Source of the DNA: Scatophagus argus
Lineage: Eukaryota > Chordata > Actinopteri > Scatophagidae
DNA: 64,000 nt
Assembly: GCF_020382885.2 (NCBI RefSeq)
Contig: NC_058513.1
Coordinates: 9,705,774-9,769,773, forward strand
Reading direction: 5' to 3'
Under the pieces are notes generated by a model, which saw only the letters and a list, made by a program, of their open reading frames with translations, searched no databases and had not been told where the DNA came from. Below are positions 49,106 to 64,000 of the stretch, one piece after another. The translations under genes were made by a program, and so were the position numbers. How positions within the stretch are numbered: the stretch's first letter is position 1; every line of letters starts with the position of its first letter.

Positions 49106-54120
<5,015 letters not shown>

Positions 54121-55032
54121 ACTACAAGTGTCCAAACCACCATGAAGAGAAATAAAGGAGTGGTGTCCTGCGCGTGTCCGCCCCTGTTCACTGTCACCTT
54201 TGGCTCCTGTCTTCCTCCTTCGATCCTCCAAATCCTTCCTCTTGGAGGGTGGGGGGTGTGGGTGGAAGAAGAGGAAAAGAAGGAGGGGTTCATATCGCAT
54301 GAGTTCACACATGGTCGGCATTGTGGTGAATTAGCCTCACAATGACAGACAGAAATGGAGTTAGTTACATGGCCGCTGTCGTAACGTGTGTGTGTTATAC
54401 ATTGGTATGCTAGTATACCATGGGGAACGGAGGTACATTAGAACCCACTCTGAAAGCCATGACATTTATTATGCTACTTGCTTTTAGCTCCATCTCTGCT
54501 GATGAACCCGAGCGTGCATGCACACACACGTATGCACGAAAAGACAGCGCATTTACATGAAACCACAAACTGGCATCGCACCTAAGCTTTATGAACAAGA
54601 TCTCCCATAAAACATTCGAACAAATGCACATTTAACTTTCAGTATAAGACATGAAAGTATGTTCATAAATATCACTGTCTGCGTAAATAAATACATGTCT
54701 GCGTTAGAGATTAATAACAGCGTTTATTTTCTCTTCTCCTTTTATCTTATATGGGGATGGGGGGGATTTCCTTTTTGAAGGAATGCAAAGGTAAGTCAAT
54801 AACGAGCCAAATCTCACAAACTACTGCAGCAACATGATGTCAAAGGTCAAATTTCATTCATTTAGTTAAAGCGGTCCTGGGACAACAATTTATTCATCAG
54901 ATTTTCAGTCAAACTTCAGTCAAAAACTGTTAATTTGTCGACCCCACAGTCTGAACCAAAGTCCATATGAAAGAAGTGATCTCAGCACAGACACATGAAA
55001 ACAGTGCACAGACCAAATTTCTGCAAACTTAC

Positions 55033-55140
55033 CAAGTGTCCAGGTGAAATGATGCGGGAGTCCTGTGTGTTACTTTCCTCCTCTGTGGACGTTTATTCCC
55101 CCGTTCCCCCCACGTCCCTTGTTCTCCGGCTTTGTTGACA
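55033..55140 (-). promoter_or_regulatory. candidate pax10 5' non-coding exon and promoter
   Basis: On the minus strand 'ccgcatcatttcacctggacacttg|gtaagtttgc' gives a consensus donor ending at 55033. It is directly downstream of a GA/CT tract in the range where a first exon would be expected. No coding frame continues through it. It could be the 5' UTR exon spliced to the exon at 54121. This rests on the donor alone. Confidence 0.35.
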
Positions 55141-55149
55141 ATACTCTGC

Positions 55150-55301
55150 GTGTGTGTGTGTGTTTGTGTGTGTTTGTGTGTGTGTGGGTAAAGGAGAGAG
55201 TAGGAGAGAGATGGAGAGAGTTAGACAGGGTGAGAGAGAGTGAAAGAGGGAGAGGGGGGGCTCTGGAGAGAAATGCGTCTGCGGGCACTTTGGTCCTCCA
55301 A

Positions 55302-55371
<70 letters not shown>

Positions 55372-55395
55372 AAGAGAGAGAGAGGGAGGGAGCCA
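55150..55395 (+). repeat. GT then GA microsatellite / purine tract
   Basis: A (gt)n-rich stretch at 55150-55190 is followed by about 190 bases of almost pure purine with long (ga)n runs at 55307-55390. Frames on either strand through it are Arg/Glu or Ser/Leu artefacts. Confidence 0.95.
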
Positions 55396-57954
55396 CCGAG
55401 GAGTGACAAAGTGAGTCAACATCAGTGTCAAGTTTGAACTTAATGCCAGCAAGAGGAGGAGGGGAGGCCGAGAGAGTAGAGCATAAAGCACAGATAATGG
55501 AGAGATAGCAGATGATAAATAGATGATGGAATTCAATTTTAACCATAAATTGGACATAAATATTGAGCATGAGTGGCAGTCAAGTGTGTCAGTTTTTCAT
55601 ACAAACACTTGAAGCAACCAGACGACAACCATTAATAGATTAATTAATGTTCAAACCATTTTTTTTTGAATGATCCTCATTTGGATACTTGCCATTGATG
55701 GTTTAAAACTTTATAAAGCTCTGACATATCCACATGCATTTGCTATTGTTTTGTGTTGTTGTTGTTGGAAAATGAATTAAACAGGTAGTTTTTTTTGTTT
55801 TGTTTTGATTTTTTTGGTTTTTTTTTTTAAAAAAAGAAGAATCAAAGTTTACGGGCAATTATTATTATATAGGAAATTAATATTAGGCCTAACAACACAC
55901 ACACTGATTTTTTTAAAATAATCTGTTTTAAACACTCAAGTAAAACAAATTGCACTGGAATGAAAATAAGCAATACTAGACTTATTATTAAAAAGACTTT
56001 TCTATCTTCTTTGGGCCCTATTATGAAGCCAAACATAAAAAACCAAAACAAAAAATAAATGTTGATGTTATTCATCATATATACATCAAATATTTATATA
56101 ATAAAGAAGACATATTTCTTATGATAAGTAGTAATATCAGGCTTTACTAATATTTTCCACATTTATTCAGTATAAGCAATTATTAAAATATGTTAAAACT
56201 TATTTATAATTGGATATTAAATGAGTAATATTTAACTTATCAGTAGCTTTCATTTTGTCAAACTAATGTGATAAAAAAATCCATTATTTGTTTGATAAAA
56301 ATCACCAATAATACATAATTATATTTATGAATATATATCAAAAAACTAAATATACTTGATAAAATGACAGACTGATTAATCCATATAGAAAATAGAAAAT
56401 ATTTAAATCCCCATCAGAAAAACCAAAGAGTTAAATAAGAGTGCATTTATTTGGTTTTTAATTTGAAAAATGTTCTAAATGTTCTAAACTAACCAGTTGT
56501 TTGACTGTTTTTTTCTTTTTTAAGCAGATATTTGATATTATGCTCATATGGACAGAGTCATTCAATCCAAGCACCAGCGTTTCAGGCCCACAGTTGCTGT
56601 AGGTGGCCTTAACACAGGTTGTTTTTTAACACTAGGGTTCTCTTCCCAGAGCACCTATTGTTCCCTGACTACAGAGGTATTGTCCTTGTATTATAGGACA
56701 ATAAACAAAGGCATTGTCTGGCCCAAGAGTTGGTTAAAGGATCACCATACAGAAACCCTTGACGATAGACACTCAAGTTCTGATGTGAGTAATGACGCAG
56801 GTATGACGGTATGTATGGGAGAGTCAAAGAGCGAGAGCAGAGTAGAACCCGAGTTTAAATATATCTCTTTGCAAGCGGCAGGGAGAGAAGAGCAGAGAGA
56901 TGGAAGATGGAAGCAGGGAGGCAGAGGAGAGAGATGGAGAGAGTGAAGAGGAAGTATGTGACTTTGGGGTGGGTGTAGGGGCTTGGGGATGGGGAGGGTG
57001 CCAGCTTGTTTTATTTCCGGTTGACAAGACTTTGCGCTCCCTTTCTCTCTGTCGCTCCCTCTCTCTTTCATACTCTGCTATTCTTTCTCCGCTGCCCCCA
57101 TTGCTCTATCTCCCCCCCCCCCCCCCCCTTCTCTGTTACTTTCCTTCGAGACGTGCCTTGGAGAAAGGAAAGGACTTGACAAGTTCAAAGGTAAAAAAGG
57201 AGTAAGAACAACGGTGGAAGAAGCATTCAGATCCTTCAGTTAAGTAAAAGTAGGCCTACCAATATCACATGACAGAAAATGTCTGCATTCAACATTTTAC
57301 TTATGTAAAAGAACAAACTTATTATCTTAGCTTAATGTACGTTAAGTATCAAATTCAGAGATAATTAAAAAGAATTACTAAATATCATATTATCGAATTA
57401 TTATATTATTACTGAGCAGTGTTTAATGTGTGTTGCTGTTTGAGGTGAAGCTTACTGGAGCTACTTCACGTAGTATTGAGTACTTTCATCTATTACAATG
57501 CTTCATATTTTACAAGATTGTCATACATTTTGTGCAAAATCATAATTTGTACTGAAACTAATAATTATGTCTGTTAAACAAATGAAGTGGAGTAACAAAA
57601 TGCAATATTTCCCCTTGAAATTTGGTGCAGCAGAAGTATAAAGTAGCATAAAATTAAAATCCACATGTACAGGTACCTCAAAAATACTACTTCTGTGGAG
57701 TGCTTGAGCAAACATGAGCTAGCACATTTTTAGTGGAAAGAAAGATAGAAAGAAATATAAAGAAAGTGAGGGGAACTTGAGTAACTAAAAGCATGTTATT
57801 AAGCTCTCCAACACACCCTTCCCATCCCACCCACTGTTTTCTAGCTGGTTACGCTTTTGTTTTTCCTTTATTCATTCAGAAATGTTGCTTACATCTTATT
57901 GTGTTCCAGTTGTTGGAATGTGGCTTAACCTATGTGATCCCTATGTGCTGAGTG

Positions 57955-58030
57955 CAATAATGTGTGTGTGTGTGTGTGTGTGAGTGAGTGAGTGAGAGAG
58001 AGAGAGCGAGAGAGAGAGAGAGAGAGAGGG
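57955..58030 (+). repeat. (TG)n(AGTG)n(AG)n compound microsatellite
   Basis: tg units, then agtg, then ag/gaga units in succession. A matching (ct)n run follows at 58120-58145 on the same strand, so the two purine/pyrimidine runs could pair. Confidence 0.95.
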
Positions 58031-58247
58031 AGGGATGGCCGCGTGCTTCACTGCAAAGATTCATGTAGCTTCAGGACATGCATTTTTTTAGTGCATCTTG
58101 TTAGTTCATTCCTGTCACCTCTCTCTCTCTCTCTCTCTCTCTCTTGCCATCCCTTGCTTTTTCAGCGCTGAGGGGGGATGGGGAAGGGGTGGTGGACGGG
58201 GCTGGGAGGGAAGAGGAGGGCGGAGGGGGGTGGTGGCGGTGGAGGCA

Positions 58248-58261
58248 GTCACCATGGTTAC
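58248..58261. promoter_or_regulatory. palindromic RFX X-box-like site
   Basis: GTCACC-AT-GGTTAC: both half-sites fit GTNRCC when read from each end, with the two-base spacer common in RFX sites. It begins a non-repetitive AT-rich block (to about 58375) in the shared upstream region of pax10 and the protease gene. The match is by eye only. Confidence 0.4.
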
Positions 58262-60217
58262 AATGCCATGACAAATATTCATCAAGTCGATAAAATAAAA
58301 ACAAACCGGAGTGCATTATAATTGCTCTTACTGACTGGATCCCATAATGTATTCATATATTATGAGTGAGGGCAGCAGAATTGAAGGGGATTGCGCACAA
58401 AATCACACCACTACTGATTAACGTGACTATCAGCTGACTTCCAGTCAAACACATATGTGACATACTTATTTCAGCTCTTTGTGTATAACTTTATTTTTCC
58501 ATTACCTGTTTATGGAATTCCCTATGAGTACTTTTATGAGTCTTTCTACTCTTTTCTCTTTGTCCCTCCATCTCTCGCTCTTCCTCTACTGTTGTGTAGC
58601 CCCAGGCAATACTGTGATGTGTCCTCCCTCTGTCCCTCCCTCCCTCTCCCTCTCTCTCTGTCCCTGTCACCTTCAATTGCTCTGTGAAACTAGACACACT
58701 GCCTGGGGCAGGGAGGCAGGGAGGGCGGGAAGGATAGAGGGAGGGAGGGAGGGAGGGAAGAGAGGAAAACAGAGAAAGAAAAAGAGGGACAGCTTTATAG
58801 ACAGACAGAGGAAATAAACATTTGGTGTCAAGTGAAAGAAAAAAAAAACTGAATAACCACAGCCCAGATGTGTGGCACCCTCTATAAATGACTGAACCAA
58901 GCTCACGGTGTTCTTCAAAATTCAGCCAAAAACATAAAACACTCAAAGTATTTAGTGTTGGCAACATTTTATAACATACACTTGCTAAATTTAGGACAAT
59001 GTTTGACCTTTGACCTGGTAGTTTGGCCTCATCCTACAAGTCTTCAAATTAGCTGCTTCTCCTGTATCATGTACCTGTTAAACTGGTTTATCCTTCCCAC
59101 CCGTAGCTACATAGGAGGTTGGGATACTCGTAGTTTCCCTGATACTCTTAAAGTTTTTAGTTTTTAACAGTTTAACAATTAAATACCTAGAATTAGGCCT
59201 AGGTCTATTATTAGATATAGATATAATTTCAAAACTTCATATATATCAAGAGAATAACATTTTTAAGAAGGCAGACTGCATGGTTTTATGATTTGATTTT
59301 GTTTACAAGTTTGTTTTTCACAAGAGAGAACTGAATGTTCTTATTTGAAGACACAAATCTTCTTTAATGACTCCAACAGAGTTGATCTTTAAACTTTGCT
59401 TTGACGTGTCTACATGTACCTGCATGTTTGTGGGAGAAATAAAAATATGTGATTGTAAAATAATAGTATTTAGCAATTCCACGCAAAAACAGATATCTTT
59501 GTGTAATGATAAATTAGAAAATGTGGCTTTACAATGCATTCTTAGATTTCTAATTGCTGGAAGCACATCAAATGTCAAAAATCATTTATATATCATAACG
59601 AAAATATAAGTCATATAACATGTAACACTGGGAATTACTTCTGACATATACAGGACATATAGTATTAGGTAGGCCTATTATGTCGGAAACGCAAGGACTA
59701 ATTGCATGTTACCATTCAATTTTCATAAATTAGAGCTACATAAACTCATATTTAAAAAAAGCAAAAGCTTGAAAATTCCTCTTTCTTGCATAGTGGCGCT
59801 TGGAAAACGACGAAATGTCAATTTTACTAAATAAATAAAATAATAAAAAAAAAAAACTCAAGAGAGGACCTGATTCGTCCGTGGTTATGTTCCTTTTATG
59901 TCATTGGCTCAGGTGTATTAGAGAGGCGGGACAAATGGTTTGATTGGTTTTAGGCAGACTTCCCCACACAGGTGGGAATTTGTCTGTGACCGGAATTTAC
60001 ATGAACACGTATTTGGTCAAACCTGGGACCGTTAAGGGATTTTGTCGACGGTAAAACTCTTTTAGAAGTGATTTTATCATATGAGATATAGCTTTGTTTA
60101 ATTTCAGGTGTGTGTGTGTGGAAAAGAAAATATGTTTTTCGTGTTTTAGGTTTCAAAAATAATCGTTGCTTTTGTGGAGTACCTGAAACATAATTTTTGC
60201 AGCGAAACCTCGCAAAA

Positions 60218-63200
60218 ATGTCGCCCAGATTGCTGTTACCTGCCATTTTCTTATGCGTATCAGGTGAGTTACACCCTCCTCCCCCCACATTGTCTCTGTA
60301 CTCGCCATGTCTGTTGTGTCTTTTTCCACCCGTTAAGCATACTTATATGTAACCTGCTCTTGGCTAATCTAGTAAACCAGAATTTTCGTGTCCTAATGTA
60401 AACATTTAAGCTGTCGGCGTGAATTAGAAGTGTTATTTATGTTCACATTTAGGCATTTTGGCTTCCTACTCTCAAGAATGTGGCCTACCACCGTTACAGG
60501 AAAACAGGATTGTAGGTGGGGTGGACGCCACAAATGGGGCTTGGCCGTGGCAGGTGGATATACAGGTAGGACCCTCTGAAACAGACAGGTTTGCCTGTGG
60601 GTAGTTGTATGTATTGTGTGGGTTAGTCTAGGTCTTGTTTACCAAACTGACCTGCTGAGAGAGGGCTTTGCCTGTGATGCTGAGGTGACTCATGCTTTTT
60701 CTCCCCTCGGCTTCCAGACACAAACTGGTCATATCTGTGGAGGCTCCATCATCACAGAGAACTGGATCCTATCAGCTGCTCATTGTTTCCCCAAGTAAGA
60801 CACCTCTCCTTAAAATAAATAAATAAAAAATCAGCAGCTGAACAGAGAGCACTCTGTTTATGTGTGCCGCCTTAGTCGTTTTATCGGTATTTCAGCAACA
60901 GCTACTGCAGTTTTGTTGAAGCCCTTATTTTTGTTTCAAGAAGAAGATGATTAATATCAGGTAATGCTTATCTCCATCATTTTCTATGTTGAATTCTGTT
61001 TATAAAAGCTGTCACTTTTTATTTTTATGCTATGTTGTAGCACATCAGAAAGTTTTATTAAACCCACCCCAGAAGTTAAGTTTTACAACATAACCTTCCA
61101 AGGACCAAAATGTTACTGATAGGAGCGCAAGTTGTATGTGACATTGTGCTGTTTCTTTCAAAATAATTTCCCCAGGAATGTGGCAAACATCAGTTTGATT
61201 TCAAGTAGACCCTGCTTCACATGAAGCTATTCTCATACCTGGAGGAAGTATACAACATAAAGGTTTCGCATTTCCAGTCTAACAGGTTTCATTTGCTGTC
61301 CCTCATCTTCTTTCAGTCCATCCGACCTGAGCTCTTACACCATCTACGCTGGCCGGTACCAGCTCAATGGCATCAACTTGCAGCAATCCTCGCACCGTGT
61401 GAGACAGGTGGTGATTCCATCCGGGTACGTCGAACCTCAGAATGGGAAGGATGTGGCATTGGTACAGCTCTCCAGCCCAATAAGCTGGTCAGATTATGTC
61501 CAGCCCATCTGCTTACCTGCCTCTGGCACCCTGTTCCCAGGTGGCATGATGTGCTATGTCACCGGCTGGGGGAACATCCGGGATGACGGTAAGGCTTCTT
61601 CGCATCATGTTAGCTTGTGTGCAGGTGACTTTTTATAAAGCAGTTAAATGTTTTACAAGTCTTAAAAAAGCCCTTTTATTTTGCATGCATTCTGCCATGC
61701 AAATAATCTTGCATTTATGTGAAATAACAGAACCCCGAGGATTGAAATTAATAGAAAAAATTCTCAATTGCTTTCCGTCATGGTAGTTGTTGCTTTTTCA
61801 ACATAAGCAACGATTAAAGGTGTCAGAAAGTATTCATTAGGTAATAATACATTTTTAATGATTTACTCTCTTTTGTATAGGTATCATTTACAGGTTTTTG
61901 TAAGTAGAGCATGGGACAGATGGATGATAGAAGCCAATTCTTTACAAGTAAAGTAATATTTAGAAATCATTAGACCTGAAATCATATTGTGATATAAGAC
62001 TCAAACTAATCATCCAGTTGTACTTTTGTTTTAGAAATGTGAACAGTTTTGTCTGATGTAATCACATATAACTCACAACTTTTGCCACCAATTATGGATT
62101 GTGACCTTTTTGAGCTACCAAAAGAAGTGCTTTGAGCTGGCAGGAGTTATGAGGTGGCCTCACACATGGTTATGAGAGATACATGAGGGTCAATCGACAG
62201 AACGCCCTGGACCAAACCTTTTTCAATTACACATTTCTTTGAAAATCTCTAATCAGAATCAGAATTCCTTTATTTATCCCCAGTGTGAATTTAAAATCCA
62301 GTGTTTCCCTGCTCCAACACCCGTGATTCAAATGAATGAGTTGTTATGAGGTTCTGCAGAGCTTCATGATCCATTGATCACATGGATCAGGTGTGTTGGA
62401 AGAGGGGTGAGGGGTTTCTAGGAGTGTCGGAGGAAGGAAGACTTTAGGAGCCCAGATGATGTCTCACTGCAGAAGCTCTGCAGGTGCAGTGTCATCCAAT
62501 TGTGCTTACCTGTCTCCAAAAGGGTGTATATAGGTTAGGACATTTCTCCAGTTATGGGCATAACATAGCTGTGTGCTCTAAAATGTGTGGATATGAAGTG
62601 TAAAGATTACTCATATTTCAAGTTGCTGTCGCTGAGAGAAAACAAGCAACTAAATGTAAGCTGTTGCGGTGAGAGGAGACTACAAAATAAGCGTGAAGCA
62701 AAATTCCATCACACACAACACAATGCCTGATTGGGTTTAAAATGATCCTTTTGCATCAACCAGGGTTTGAACCCATAACCATAGCAACAGAAGGCAAGAG
62801 ATGGCTTCATGTAATGATAGTATGATCTAGGACATCAACAGGGTTGCATGTAAAGGCAGATTTCAAACTAGCATTAAAAAAATAATAATAATCAAGACAA
62901 GATTTTGAAAATTTGTATACTTCGTCTAGAAAGAGAAAGATATATGTAATCTGTTTTAGGTTGATCGCTCCATACATGAGAAATTTTTGATTATTCACAA
63001 GTCTGTCTGCATTGTTTTGTGGAGGACAGTGCGAAGGGGCAGTGGAGCAAGTTTGGTGTCAAACTAAAAAAGCAAAAAAAAAAAAAAAAATGTTGGTGGA
63101 TTTTGTAATTGTTGGCAACTCAAAGGACAGGTAAAGTTCAGCTCAGTTGGGCCTGCATTTTGGTGAAACCTGCAAAGTCATAACATCTCCTCCATCTGTC

Positions 63201-63827
63201 CTCGTGTTCGTCTCAGTCCCTCTGCAAGGAGTCGGGACTCTTCAGGAAGTGCGGGTGCCAATCATCTCCCAGAGTTCATGTCAGGAGATGTACCGAACCA
63301 ACCCGCTCAAGCAGGTGGACATCCTGTATGACATGATCTGTGCTGGATATCAGGAGGGCGGCAAGGACTCCTGCCAGGTACTGTTGGATCACATGTCTCT
63401 GCTGCTGTGTTTACATTCACAAATACACACTTGCATACACAAGCAAAAACAAGAACCAGCATTGAGAAGTACTCTGTCTAACATGTAAGACCTTCCTTTT
63501 GAGCACTTTGATACCTCCCAGTGGTGAGAACTGAATTAGACAGTGTGTGTTTGTGTCGCCCCCTCTCAGGGTGACTCAGGAGGGCCTCTCGTCTGCCAGA
63601 TGGTGAATGGGACCTGGGTGCAGGCTGGTGTGGTGAGTTTCGGACAGGGCTGTGCTCAGCCAAACCAGCCAGGTGTATATGCCAGACTGACCAGCTACTC
63701 AAGCTTCATCAGCAACACAATACCAGAGCTCCGACTGTATGGCCAAGCTAATCAGAACTGCTGTGGGAGGATGGCTGCTTTGTTCAGCTGCCTGTCCACT
63801 CTACTGATCCTGCTTCACAGATACTGA
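60218..63827 (+). CDS. prostasin-like trypsin-family serine protease, predicted membrane/GPI-anchored
   Basis: Predicted 308 residues from exons 60218-60263, 60453-60565, 60718-60794, 61317-61588, 63217-63377 and 63570-63827. It has a signal peptide ([16 protein letters not shown]), a short propeptide with the light-chain Cys (QECGLPP), and activation site R|IVGG. The catalytic triad is visible: His in LSAAHCF, Asp in KDVALVQL, Ser in GDSGGPL. Asp sits six residues before that Ser (KDSCQGDSGG), so cleavage should be after Lys/Arg. [14 protein letters not shown] closes the S1 pocket. The protein ends in [19 protein letters not shown], a hydrophobic tail as in prostasin and testisin, which are GPI-anchored or membrane-bound and act on epithelial channels and other proteases. 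Orthology among PRSS8, PRSS21 and PRSS27 types cannot be settled. The 3' UTR may run past the window edge, as no clear AATAAA is seen. Confidence 0.92.
62252..62284 (+). repeat. teleost 'AATCAGAATCAG...TTTATTTATCCCC' repeat fragment
   Basis: 'aatcagaatcagaattcctttatttatcccc' is a short phrase recurring widely in fish genomes as the end of a dispersed element. It lies in the 1.6-kb intron of the protease gene. Confidence 0.55.
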
Positions 63828-64000
63828 AAACCAAAAACCTTGGAGGTACAATGACAATCAGGCCAAATGAAGGATGTGATTAATTATCTGACTTTGTGAA
63901 TAGTAAAACTGTTCCTGATATGTACATGGAGCCATACTGAACATGAAATTTAATATAATCTGAATTTTTAAAACTATAACTCTGCATTATGATCTTTTAG

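Larger units (their letters stand above)
54121..60217 (+). other. divergent intergenic region between pax10 and the serine protease gene
   Basis: The two flanking genes point away from each other, so both promoters are here. It contains a candidate pax10 5' non-coding exon ending at 55033, long GA/CT and GT tracts (55140-55390, 57110-57130, 57960-58030, 58120-58145, 58730-58760), a palindromic X-box-like site at 58248-58261, and otherwise AT-rich sequence. No paired-domain exon or other gene is recognisable. Confidence 0.6.

Noticed and set aside
55065-55570. Several overlapping open frames of 60-166 residues (Ser/Leu or Arg/Glu repeats)
   Set aside because: These are translations of GA/CT and GT microsatellites. 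No family features.
56548-57205. Open frames of 100-130 residues on both strands between pax10 and the protease
   Set aside because: Low-complexity Glu/Arg or Pro/Ser composition from GA-rich sequence, no splice context or homology.
54121-60217. Hidden paired-domain exons for the Pax6-like gene
   Set aside because: Looked for the conserved paired-box phrases on both strands and found none. They could lie beyond the neighbouring gene but that is unlikely.

Overview
This window is vertebrate nuclear DNA, almost certainly from a ray-finned (teleost) fish. Genes are split into short exons with GT/AG introns, intergenic DNA is AT-rich with many microsatellites, and several dispersed repeats have the look of families common in teleosts. 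All exon models were assembled by eye from splice sites, reading phase and family conservation. No transcript evidence was available.

Layout. (1) 588-10008, + strand: the 3' part of trpm4, a Ca2+-activated monovalent cation channel; its first exons lie before the window. (2) 12405-15297, +: hrc, a sarcoplasmic-reticulum luminal Ca2+-binding protein, here a Glu/Asp polymer with a Cys-rich C-terminus. The trpm4-hrc pair matches human 19q13.33. (3) 20169-28958, +: a 16-exon gene encoding TWO complete CA4-type carbonic anhydrase domains in one open reading frame, with one signal peptide at the start and one GPI-type tail at the end. (4) 31642-33422, +: a conventional single-domain, GPI-type CA4-like gene in which the proton-shuttle histidine is lysine. 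(5) 36426-44473, - strand: mmp25, a GPI-type membrane matrix metalloproteinase, with a partial duplicate of its first exon and promoter inside intron 1. (6) 49106-54120, -: a Pax6-like homeobox gene with no paired domain, best matched to pax10 (Pax6.2). (7) 60218-63827, +: a prostasin-like trypsin-fold serine protease with a hydrophobic C-terminal tail.

The genes are independent transcription units, not an operon. Four of the seven products (two carbonic anhydrase genes, mmp25, the protease) look like cell-surface, probably GPI-anchored, ectoenzymes. Mmp25 next to serine proteases recalls human 16p13.3, with pax10 lying between them here.

The most novel item is the tandem-domain carbonic anhydrase. 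Its two halves repeat the same exon phases, so it looks like two neighbouring CA4-type genes fused by loss of the internal GPI/stop exon end and of the second signal-peptide exon. Next are the truncated first-exon duplication in mmp25, the Lys64/Ala143 substitutions in the third carbonic anhydrase module, and a perfect 32-bp-arm hairpin at 46179-46249 that overlaps a second hairpin.
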